Shown: positions 54,900 through 62,594 of the stretch, one piece after another
How positions within the stretch are numbered: the first letter of the stretch is position 1
Layout of the letters: each line of letters starts with the position of its first letter
DNA from: Neorhodopirellula pilleata
Lineage (GTDB): Bacteria; Planctomycetota; Planctomycetia; Pirellulales; Pirellulaceae
Reading direction: 5' to 3'
DNA length: 64,000 nt
NCBI RefSeq assembly: GCF_007859915.1
Contig: NZ_SJPM01000002.1
Span: forward strand, 62,001 to 126,000
The notes under the pieces: generated by a model
Database searches by the model: none
Told to the model about the DNA's origin: nothing
What the model saw: only the letters and a program-made list of their open reading frames with translations
Position numbers and translations under genes: made by a program

Positions 54900-56948
54900 A
54901 TGCCTGATCTAATCGCACAGGGGACCGAACGTGATTCACGTTGGCGGCGGGGGTTACCTGAGTTGGCCGCCGGTCGCGACGTTTTGATCGGTCGCGAGCC
55001 GAGAACTTCCTTTGAGGTGGCGCAGCGTCGACACGTCGCGGCGATCCCGTGGTCCATTCCATGGGACAAAACGATCTCGCGACACCACGCCGTCTTGACT
55101 CTACTTGAGGGCGACCGAGTTCGAGTTACCAAAGACCCGCGCGGACGCAATCCGATTTTCTATCGTGGTCAACCTCGGGAGACTTTCGTCGTCGTTCCCG
55201 GTGAACACTTCGTCATCGGCGAGACCACCTTCACACTCGCCCGACGTCCGGGCTTCACCGCCGGCGTGTCCCCCGCACAAACGGGAGCCGATCAGGCCGT
55301 GTCCGTTCGCCGTGGAAACGCACCGGAGGGTGATACTTCGAAAGCTGCGGAGGGTTTCACCCCTGGTGGCGATGCGGACACCGGTGACGCTTCCGGTTTG
55401 CCAATGAATCCTCCGGCGGTTCCGATGGGCGATGTGACCGAGATGGCGTTTGCCGCCTCGGCACTGCGGCAGCGAAGTTTCCGCGATACCCAAACGCGGA
55501 TCGACCTATTGGCCCGATTGCCGGACTTGGTCGCCGGCAGTGTCGGTGACGAAGAATTGTTCGCCCGCGTTACCGATGCTCTCTTGCGAGCGACACCGTC
55601 AGCGTCGGCCGTGGCGATCGTCAAAGCCTCCCTACCCGACGAATCACACGGAACGTCCCAAGACGTCGGATCGAATTCGCAGTCGATGCGGATACTGCAC
55701 TACGACGTCCGCGACAACCAAACCGAGTCCCAAGACGTCAGCTCCAAGCTCGTCGCCGCGACGCTGCGTCGACGTGAAAGTGTGTTGCATCTATGGGAAG
55801 CGAATGATCACGCGATCGCGAACCAGTACACCGCGATGGCCAACGTCGACTGGGCGTTCTGCGTGCCGCTGCGCAGCGATGCGTGTCGCGGTTGGGTGCT
55901 CTATGTCACCGGCAGTCGCTCGTCGATCGCCGCGAGCGGTCAACGAACCGACGATACCAAGTCGATCATCGACCGACTCAGCGACGACGTCAAATTCGCC
56001 GAAGTCGTCGGTTCATTGATCTCGGGGATTCGACAAACGAATCATTTTCAGCAACGTCACGCGGCGATGCGACGGTTCTTTGCGCCGGTCGTGCTCGACG
56101 CCATCGCGGGCAAAGATTCCGAATCATGGTTGCAACCTCGCGAGTGCAACCTGTCGGTGATGTTTTGTGACCTACGAGGTTTCTCGCAAACCTCGGAAGT
56201 CCACAGCGATCAATTGCTCGTGCTACTCGAACAAGTCAGTGCGGCGTTGGGCGTGATGACCAAGCATATCCTCGAAACCGAGGGCGTGATCGGAGACTTT
56301 CACGGCGACGCGGCAATGGGCTTTTGGGGATGGCCCTTACCGCTGTCCGGTTCGATCGACCCCAAACTCGCGGCGACCTTGGCCGCGGCCAACGCCGCGT
56401 CGGCGATCCGCCGCGATTACGCGCGAGGCGATTCGGTCTTTCGTTGCGGTATCGGAATCGCATCCGGCCCCGCCGTCGCCGGCCGGATCGGTACGGTGGA
56501 TCAAGTCAAAGTCACCGCGTTCGGCCCGGTCGTGAATCTGGCCAGCCGGTTGGAAGGATTGACGAAGGTGTTCGGCGTTGAGGTCTTGGTCGATCAGGTC
56601 ACGGCGAATCGTTTGATCGATTGCCAAAAGGAATTACCAGACGATGCGCCCGAGCGTGTGATCTTGCGTTATCTGGGGCGAGTCCGCGTGGCCGGGATCA
56701 AGACGGCCGTCGAATTGCATCAACTCGTCGTGCCGATCGAGGGGCAGCCCACACTTGATGAAACCCAACGTCGCCAATCCAAGTCGGCCTGGGACGCGTT
56801 CACCGCCGGAGACTGGGATTCGGCCTACGAGCAATTGCACCGGCTTCCCGCCTGGGATCGTCCGAAAGATGTTTTGCTACAAAAAATCCTCACCCATCAC
56901 CGAACCGCGCCACCAGGTTGGGATGGTGTTCTTGAGTTTGGGAAGTAA
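54900..56948 (+). CDS. FHA-GAF class III nucleotide cyclase
   Basis: 682 residues: an FHA domain (~20-130, with LIGREPRTSF then DKTISRHHAVLTLL), a low-complexity linker, a GAF domain (~200-370, LLARLPDLVAGSVGDEELFA, WAFCVPLRSDACRGWVLYV) and a class III catalytic domain (~415-610). D424 in FCDLRGF and D470 in HGDAAMG provide the two metal ligands. N547 and R551 of VNLASRL stabilise the transition state. T539 is the usual base-contacting residue of bacterial adenylate cyclases. The position of the purine-selecting Lys is Asp (D466, GDFHGD). The product may thus differ from cAMP. It is regulated by phosphothreonine-type partners through FHA and by a small ligand through GAF. Confidence 0.88.
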   Translation: MPDLIAQGTERDSRWRRGLPELAAGRDVLIGREPRTSFEVAQRRHVAAIPWSIPWDKTISRHHAVLTLLEGDRVRVTKDPRGRNPIFYRGQPRETFVVVPGEHFVIGETTFTLARRPGFTAGVSPAQTGADQAVSVRRGNAPEGDTSKAAEGFTPGGDADTGDASGLPMNPPAVPMGDVTEMAFAASALRQRSFRDTQTRIDLLARLPDLVAGSVGDEELFARVTDALLRATPSASAVAIVKASLPDESHGTSQDVGSNSQSMRILHYDVRDNQTESQDVSSKLVAATLRRRESVLHLWEANDHAIANQYTAMANVDWAFCVPLRSDACRGWVLYVTGSRSSIAASGQRTDDTKSIIDRLSDDVKFAEVVGSLISGIRQTNHFQQRHAAMRRFFAPVVLDAIAGKDSESWLQPRECNLSVMFCDLRGFSQTSEVHSDQLLVLLEQVSAALGVMTKHILETEGVIGDFHGDAAMGFWGWPLPLSGSIDPKLAATLAAANAASAIRRDYARGDSVFRCGIGIASGPAVAGRIGTVDQVKVTAFGPVVNLASRLEGLTKVFGVEVLVDQVTANRLIDCQKELPDDAPERVILRYLGRVRVAGIKTAVELHQLVVPIEGQPTLDETQRRQSKSAWDAFTAGDWDSAYEQLHRLPAWDRPKDVLLQKILTHHRTAPPGWDGVLEFGK

Positions 56949-57037
56949 GCAGGTGCCCAAATTCAAGAACGGAGTTAGTTTGAAGGTAGAGTCGAACCGT
57001 AACCAAGTTTGGGATTCATACTGAGTCCAGATTCCGG

Positions 57038-57139
57038 TTTAAGTTTAAGTTTAAGTTTAAGTTTAAGTTTAAGTTTAGGTTTAGGTTTAGGTTTAGGTTT
57101 AGGTTTAGGTTTAGGTTTAGGTTTAGGTTTAGGTTTAGG
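57038..57139. repeat. Hexamer array TTTAAG x6 and TTTAGG x11
   Basis: Six TTTAAG units switch to eleven TTTAGG units without interruption. The TTTAGG form resembles telomere-type repeats, but this is internal to a bacterial chromosome. It lies between the converging cyclase gene and the 57236-58285 gene. Confidence 0.9.
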
Positions 57140-57184
57140 CGGAACGGAGGTTTGCTTCTTCAATTACCCTTGCGTCAGCGAACC

Positions 57185-57233
57185 ACTCTTCACTCTTCAC
57201 TCTTCACTCTTCACTCTTCAATCTTCAATCTTC
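57185..57233. repeat. Heptamer array ACTCTTC x5 and AATCTTC x2
   Basis: Same ACTCTTC unit as at 53421-53469. It abuts the stop of the minus-strand gene 57236-58285, so the unit reads GAGTGAA/GATTGAA in that gene's direction, just as the array at 53217 does behind the TPR gene. Confidence 0.85.
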
Positions 57234-57235
57234 AA

Positions 57236-58285
57236 TCACTGCGCCTTCGATTTCGTTCCGCGGCTGCTGAAAATGATCGCTTGTCCGTCCATCAACGGTC
57301 GGGCGGCGGTTGCGAAACCTCGAGCATAGAGATGTTCTTTCAAACGTCGCAGTTCCGCGAAACTGTCTTCGAAAACCCAGACTGTGATGGTCGTCGACGC
57401 GGGGTCGCGGCCGGCCAATTCGATGTCCAAGAAACTGCTCGAACCGAGTACCTGCTCGATCGGCTGGCCGACCGATTCGTTGATCGGTTCGAACGCGATT
57501 GCGCCGATGCGACCGGCCATGGTGGTCACGATTTGACCGTTGCGGTTGGCTCGTCCGATTTGCCGTTCGATCACAAAGTTCGCGATGTAATCCCGCAGCG
57601 GGCCGACCGACGACGTCGCGGCCCCTTCCCGCGTGAGCATTCGTTGGGCATCTTCGCGGACTTGTTTGAGTAGCGGCTCGACCGGAATGACGGACAACCG
57701 ACCGGATTTCAAACGGAAGTCGATTTCATCGCCGAAAACGGTCTTAGCCATCGGCGTCGGCAGATGTTCGACCGCGACGAGTGGGGCCTCTTGATTGGCC
57801 AATCGTTCTTTTGTACCGGCTAATTCGGCGATCTGTGATTCGGTCTCGCGGATTTCTCGTTGTCGCTTGGCGATCAAGACTTGGGATTGATCCAATTCGG
57901 CTTGCTTTTCTTTCCACGCCTCTTCGGCGATCGTGACCAAGTCGAGCAATTGCCCGCGGGCTTGGCGGAGTTGTTCGATCTGGCGATCGTATTGTTTCAG
58001 ATTGGCTTCGAGCCGCAACGAATCCCGTTGCGCCGTGGCGGCTTGGATCGCGATCTCGCCGAGACGATCGAGTTGCGTCTGCGATGCGTACTTGCCCGGA
58101 GGCGTCGGGCCGAGTTCTTCGACGAGGTCCTCCGGAGAATCGATCAACAGATCAGTGACGCGTTGAGTTTGCGTTCCCAACACGACGACCAAGATGATCA
58201 AGATGCCGACCAAATTGGCAACGATATCCAGGAACGCATCGTGTCCCATGTCCATCGTGGTGCGACGACGTCCTTGTTGGCTCAT
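57236..58285 (-). CDS. MotB/ExbD-like single-pass coiled-coil protein
   Basis: 349 residues. A short N-terminal cytoplasmic tail leads into one transmembrane segment (FLDIVANLVGILIILVVVLG, ~18-37), with the acidic residue D20 at its edge, as in ExbD/MotB ion-channel partners. A long coiled coil (~80-170) and a globular C-terminal domain (DEIDFRLKSGRLSVIPVEPL, ITVWVFEDSFAELRRLKEHL) follow in the periplasm. Its start overlaps the stop of the upstream gene by 4 bases. It is the third gene of a probable energised membrane complex. Confidence 0.72.
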   Translation of the reverse strand: MSQQGRRRTTMDMGHDAFLDIVANLVGILIILVVVLGTQTQRVTDLLIDSPEDLVEELGPTPPGKYASQTQLDRLGEIAIQAATAQRDSLRLEANLKQYDRQIEQLRQARGQLLDLVTIAEEAWKEKQAELDQSQVLIAKRQREIRETESQIAELAGTKERLANQEAPLVAVEHLPTPMAKTVFGDEIDFRLKSGRLSVIPVEPLLKQVREDAQRMLTREGAATSSVGPLRDYIANFVIERQIGRANRNGQIVTTMAGRIGAIAFEPINESVGQPIEQVLGSSSFLDIELAGRDPASTTITVWVFEDSFAELRRLKEHLYARGFATAARPLMDGQAIIFSSRGTKSKAQ

Positions 58286-60357
58286 GGCGTCCTCCGATTG
58301 ATTTCGACGCCGCTGCCCTTCATCAACGATTCCAGTTCATGGAAGCGTTGTTCGGCGTGCGGTCCGACCTGCACGTCCAGTCGTGGTTGCCAACGGCCAC
58401 CGGGTAACGTGGCACCCCAACCGGCGACGCGGTCACGGACGGCGGTGGCCAATTGGATCGTTGATTGATAAACGTCTCCGCGATGGAATGGGAACGTTGC
58501 CACGACGCGTCCTTGTTCGAGCAACTCGTAACGATCGTGGTGACAGATCATCGAGATCGGCCGAACGACTTCGGTGCCGCCCATCCCGCGGAACGCTTCG
58601 GGCATCGCCCAATCACGACCTTCGCGTCGAACCTGATTTTGGTTCGACGACGAGTTCATCGTCACCGACGGATTTGCCGGGTCGGTCGAATCCATCGGAG
58701 GTGGCGGTTGCGACGATGGTTCGCCGCCGGGCGAACCCGACGGCGGCGAAGCGTTGGTTGTTGATGCCGTGTTGGCGGACGCTGAAGCATTCGCTTGGTT
58801 GTTCATTTGTGCGTTCGAAGCCAATTGCTGGGGCATCGCCAGGTTGCCACTCGGTGCCATCGCAGTCCCACCGGCGACACTTCCGTCGGCCGCCGAACGC
58901 TCGCTTTCGCCCGGACCGCTCGGATCGGATGCACTGTCTTGCGTGAGGCTTTCGGATCCCTTCCCGCCCGACCCGCTCCCGTCGGATTCACCAGATTCGG
59001 ATCCGTCAGATTCTGGGCCGCCATCGAGGTCCGCCGAGGTCCGGCCTTTCAGAAAATCGTTGAGGGCTTCTGATTGCGAGTTCAGCTTTCCGTCCGAACC
59101 GAACGCGCCGCCACTCGGAGGCGATGTCATCCCGAACGCGTTGGCGAACCGTTGATCTCGGGCGGGCGAGAAACCGTTCGAGAGAGCTTGTTGATCCAGA
59201 CTTTTGGCCGATAGAACAGGCAATGGTTTGGCCGGTTCTATTTGAGCGGTGGAAGTGCCCGCGGGCGTGGTTTGTCCGGCTGTCGCGTTACCGCCGAAAC
59301 CGTTACCACCGAAACCGTTGCTGCCCGACGCCGACGGACGCGTCGTTGGCAAACCGTCATAGCTACCGCCGCTTCCATCGCCGTTGCCGTTGCCGCTTCC
59401 CCCGCCACCGCGGGCGAACATGAAGTTTCGCGAGGACGCCTCATGGATCGCGTATTCGAGGTCTTTGCGCAAGACTTGATCGCCACCGGGAAACGCCAAG
59501 TCGACTTCGCCGGGAACAAGTTCATAGCCGTATTGATCGTCCCAATCCTTCATCAAAGCGCTGGCCATATGGAACATGCGAATCCCGCCGGGACGAACGA
59601 TCAACAACGGATACGGGGCGACCTGATCGCCATAGGCCTGCATCGCGTGACGACGGGCGACCCGCAATGCCGAACCCAACGGGTTCGCGTTCGGGTTTTC
59701 CGATTCGGCGGCGGCGAGAGCTTGAGTTTTGGTAATCCGTGCGCCTTCGGGCATGATGCGAATTTCGTCGGCGGTGCATTCAACATAGATCGGTCGTCGC
59801 TGCGTCCCGTTGGGACCCCGGTGGGGGACGATCACGACGCGAGGTTTCTTGCCGCGTTCATTGGATTCGAGTTCTTTGATGTCGGCTCGCAGTTTGGCGA
59901 CCTCGTCCTGCATCATCACGAGTGTGGAATCGTCGACCTTCATCGCTTGGTCTGGGTCGAGACCGCCGGTGGCCGTTTCGACTTCGTCCTTGAGACTTTC
60001 TAGTCGCTTCTTCAAATCGCGAATGGCGTCTTCTAAAACTGCCACTTCGTTACGTTTGGTTTCAGCGTCTTGGGTTTGTTCGTCGCGGAACGAAACCAAT
60101 TGCTGCACGCGAAATTGTTCTTCCTCGATCAACCGTGATGCCGCATCGAGCGTAAGCTCGGGCGGGGCGTCTGGTCGCTCGGGCGCAGAAGTTGGTACCA
60201 TCTTCGACTGTTTGATCTGTTTTGCGTGCGCGACGGCGGCGTCTTTGGCTTCTTGAGCGACGAGCGCGAGCAACAAGATCAGCGTTCCTAGTGTGCAAAC
60301 GAGCACGGCGAGGAACGGAAACAGCGAAGGGGATAGTCCGGCTTTTCGCCGACTCAT
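58282..60357 (-). CDS. Second MotB/ExbD-like protein with a low-complexity middle
   Basis: 691 residues. An N-terminal transmembrane segment (SLFPFLAVLVCTLGTLILLL, ~10-29) is followed by a coiled coil (~75-170, VAVLEDAIRDLKKRLESLKD). Next comes a globular part with RRPIYVECTADEIRIMPEGA and LLIVRPGGIRMFHMASALMK, also found in other planctomycete operons of this kind. A Gly/Ser/Asn-rich stretch (~330-560) precedes a second, shorter globular end. The start overlaps the ExbB-like stop by 4 bases. Expected partner of the ion channel; unknown cargo. Confidence 0.7.
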   Translation of the reverse strand: MSRRKAGLSPSLFPFLAVLVCTLGTLILLLALVAQEAKDAAVAHAKQIKQSKMVPTSAPERPDAPPELTLDAASRLIEEEQFRVQQLVSFRDEQTQDAETKRNEVAVLEDAIRDLKKRLESLKDEVETATGGLDPDQAMKVDDSTLVMMQDEVAKLRADIKELESNERGKKPRVVIVPHRGPNGTQRRPIYVECTADEIRIMPEGARITKTQALAAAESENPNANPLGSALRVARRHAMQAYGDQVAPYPLLIVRPGGIRMFHMASALMKDWDDQYGYELVPGEVDLAFPGGDQVLRKDLEYAIHEASSRNFMFARGGGGSGNGNGDGSGGSYDGLPTTRPSASGSNGFGGNGFGGNATAGQTTPAGTSTAQIEPAKPLPVLSAKSLDQQALSNGFSPARDQRFANAFGMTSPPSGGAFGSDGKLNSQSEALNDFLKGRTSADLDGGPESDGSESGESDGSGSGGKGSESLTQDSASDPSGPGESERSAADGSVAGGTAMAPSGNLAMPQQLASNAQMNNQANASASANTASTTNASPPSGSPGGEPSSQPPPPMDSTDPANPSVTMNSSSNQNQVRREGRDWAMPEAFRGMGGTEVVRPISMICHHDRYELLEQGRVVATFPFHRGDVYQSTIQLATAVRDRVAGWGATLPGGRWQPRLDVQVGPHAEQRFHELESLMKGSGVEINRRTP

Positions 60358-61835
60358 GCCGCACGTCCTAGTCGTTGGTCACGGGCTGACTCGACGGGTT
60401 CGCTCGCGTTCGCGGCGGAGGCGTCCACAACTCGGGGCGCGTTCTTCTCGGGCAAACGCGTCGACAGGATATCGACCGCGCGGGCGAGCGTGGTCATGGC
60501 TTTGGCCATAGCCGGATCGATGTCAGTGGCCTTGAATTCATGCTCGCTCGCTTGCGTTTGGCGAGTGGCCAGTGTCGTCATTGCTTCGACGTGCGTCAGC
60601 AAAGTTCGGCGATGCGTTTGGACTTCGATCGCGGTCTCTTGCAGTGCGTCGCGCCACGCGGCGGTCTGTTCTCGCAATGCCAAGTTGACCGAACTGGCGG
60701 CACCGTCGAGTTTGCCGATCGTCTGTTCGATGCGGTCGGCATGATGTGTCAGGGCCGGCTGCATGGCCGCTTGCAGCAAACGCCGGAACTGTTCGGCACC
60801 TTCTTGGTGTTGGGTCCGCCAAGCCGCTTGGGCTTCCTCAATTGTTTCTTGCCACAGTTTGGCTTGGGTCGACAGTGACTGCGCGATGGCGACTTCGATG
60901 CCCCGGCACAAATGCGTGACCAATTCCGTTTGGCTGTCGCCGGGGTCGTCCGAAGGCAGACCTGCCGAGACCAATTTGCGAACGCGGGCGTCGATGTCGG
61001 CGAGCAAGCTTTGCTGGCCTCGTTCAACCGGGAATTGCAAAAAGATCGCCACGACCGAGAGGACCAAACCGATCGCCGTGGTATCGAACGCCACGTACAG
61101 ACCGCTTTTGAGTCGATCGACGGCGGCCGTCCCGTCGGTGAAATCCAAGCCACCGAGGGTTTGCGTGATCCCGATGACGGTACCGAGGAACCCCAACATC
61201 GGGATGGCCCACACGATGATGCGAATCAGACCCAAGGAATCGTGCGCGTCGTCGGCGTCACGGATCGAAAGTTCGCGTAGATCCTCCGGAAGATCTCCGG
61301 TGGTCGTGCGGTGGGATTGGCGCGTCAGGATTTCGTCGAGCCGGCTGACGATGCGGCTGTGTCGGGTCGCTTCGGGTAATTCCGCCAAGGCCGTTTGCCA
61401 GCTCCGGGCGATCAGACCGGCGTTGTTTTGTCGTTGCCAAATTTCAGTGGGCGATCGGTCGGCGGCGTCCTCGGGGGGCGGCATTAAGTCGTCGTCGCGG
61501 AGCATCCGCATCGCGGTTCGTTGGCTGGCCGTTTGCATCGCCTTGAACGCGAGAATCGACACGGCGATACAAAACAGCGTGGTCGCGGCGACGGCGACCG
61601 GGTGGCCCAGGAAATAGCGATTTAGCGGTGCCCAATTAACGGCGTAAAGGAACGCATAAAAGACTCCAGTGCCGATCAGACCGACCGCGAGCGGTGTCAG
61701 CTTTTGGATGATGCTGATCTCGCCGGCCGAGATTCGCACGTCTCGCGATTCGGGCGGGTTGCCGATTTTGCTAGCGGGTTCAATGGTTGCATCGCGGGGC
61801 GTCGTCGGCATGTTGATTTCGCTGGATGGAGTCAT
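60354..61835 (-). CDS. MotA/TolQ/ExbB-family proton channel with long helical tail
   Basis: 493 residues from the ATG at 61835 (GTGs at 61874 and 61871 would add 12-13 residues). Two transmembrane segments precede a helical cytoplasmic region, and the family signature GFLGTVIGITQTLGGLDF (~255-272) leads into LKSGLYVAFDTTAIGLVLSV. A long tail (~320-470, LWQETIEEAQAAWRTQHQEG and helical repeats) is unlike short ExbB or TolQ and reminiscent of MotA-type tails. It probably conducts protons across the inner membrane to power the two MotB-like partners downstream. All three genes overlap by ATGA. Confidence 0.85.
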   Translation of the reverse strand: MTPSSEINMPTTPRDATIEPASKIGNPPESRDVRISAGEISIIQKLTPLAVGLIGTGVFYAFLYAVNWAPLNRYFLGHPVAVAATTLFCIAVSILAFKAMQTASQRTAMRMLRDDDLMPPPEDAADRSPTEIWQRQNNAGLIARSWQTALAELPEATRHSRIVSRLDEILTRQSHRTTTGDLPEDLRELSIRDADDAHDSLGLIRIIVWAIPMLGFLGTVIGITQTLGGLDFTDGTAAVDRLKSGLYVAFDTTAIGLVLSVVAIFLQFPVERGQQSLLADIDARVRKLVSAGLPSDDPGDSQTELVTHLCRGIEVAIAQSLSTQAKLWQETIEEAQAAWRTQHQEGAEQFRRLLQAAMQPALTHHADRIEQTIGKLDGAASSVNLALREQTAAWRDALQETAIEVQTHRRTLLTHVEAMTTLATRQTQASEHEFKATDIDPAMAKAMTTLARAVDILSTRLPEKNAPRVVDASAANASEPVESARDQRLGRAA

Positions 61836-62210
61836 CTGGATGTCGATTCCGGTCGAGTAGAGGGCACGCACCACGGTTTAGATCGACCGTTAATACCGAA
61901 CTTCTTGATCTAATCGTCACAAATTGACTCGGTGCGGCGACTCGATTAGTTATCAAAGTCGCCAGTCTCGGGACAAGCCACGCTTTGGAATCGCAGTTCC
62001 GCGGTCGCCTTGGGAGCGGTATCGTTCCGACTCGCAAATGGGAATCAATGTCCGGAAAAACTGTTTCAATAGCCGCGTTTTGAAGGTCCAGGCTTGCGTA
62101 ATTGGTCGATGTTTTCGATCTTGTAGGGTTGTGTCGGAATCGCTTTCAGGCGGATTCGGCACCTTGAGAATCTCGACCCAAGGAAGTTTTTTTGGCGTAT
62201 AATCGGAACT
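61836..62210. promoter_or_regulatory. Divergent region with a perfect -10 box close to the receiver gene
   Basis: 375 bases between ExbB-like and receiver genes. TATAAT at 62198-62203 ends seven bases before the ATG at 62211. No ribosome binding site lies between. An RNA starting ~7 bases after the -10 box would begin at the ATG, so a leaderless message is possible. No good -35 is visible. Confidence 0.4.
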
Positions 62211-62594
62211 ATGGTCCCGCAAGTCTTGATTACCGACGACGACGCTTCCTACCGCGAGGTGCTGTGCGATGCACTGGTTCGCCGGGGATTGCGTTGTTAC
62301 CAAGCCGCCGACGGGGCCGAAGCCCTGCGGGTGATTGAACGCGAACCGATCCACATGGCATTGGTCGATGTCCACATGCCCAACGTCACCGGATTGGAAG
62401 TCATTGCGGTGTTGGCCCGACGTGCCGAACGGATGCCCTACGTTTTAATGAGTGCCATGATGGACGAAGAAATCGAACGCGAGGCCGCGAGGATGCGGGC
62501 CTACAAGATCCTCCGCAAGCCGATTCGGCTGCAAGTATTACGCGACATCGTCTGCGGCGGCTTGGCCGAGACGTATGGGTGGCGTCCGTCTTGA
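62211..62594 (+). CDS. Stand-alone response-regulator receiver protein
   Basis: 127 residues, a single receiver domain. Acidic pocket D9/D10, phosphoacceptor D53 (LVDVHMPN), S81 in place of Thr/Ser, and K103 in ILRKP. There is no output domain, so it must act through partners, as in CheY-like proteins. The stop overlaps the start of TrkH as TTGA, hence the two are likely translated together. No histidine kinase is in the window. Confidence 0.88.
   Translation: MVPQVLITDDDASYREVLCDALVRRGLRCYQAADGAEALRVIEREPIHMALVDVHMPNVTGLEVIAVLARRAERMPYVLMSAMMDEEIEREAARMRAYKILRKPIRLQVLRDIVCGGLAETYGWRPS

Noticed and set aside
57236..61835. Zorya-type defence system
   Set aside because: A MotA-like and MotB-like pair exists, but no ZorC or ZorD-like helicase/nuclease is beside it, and the two partners differ from ZorB.
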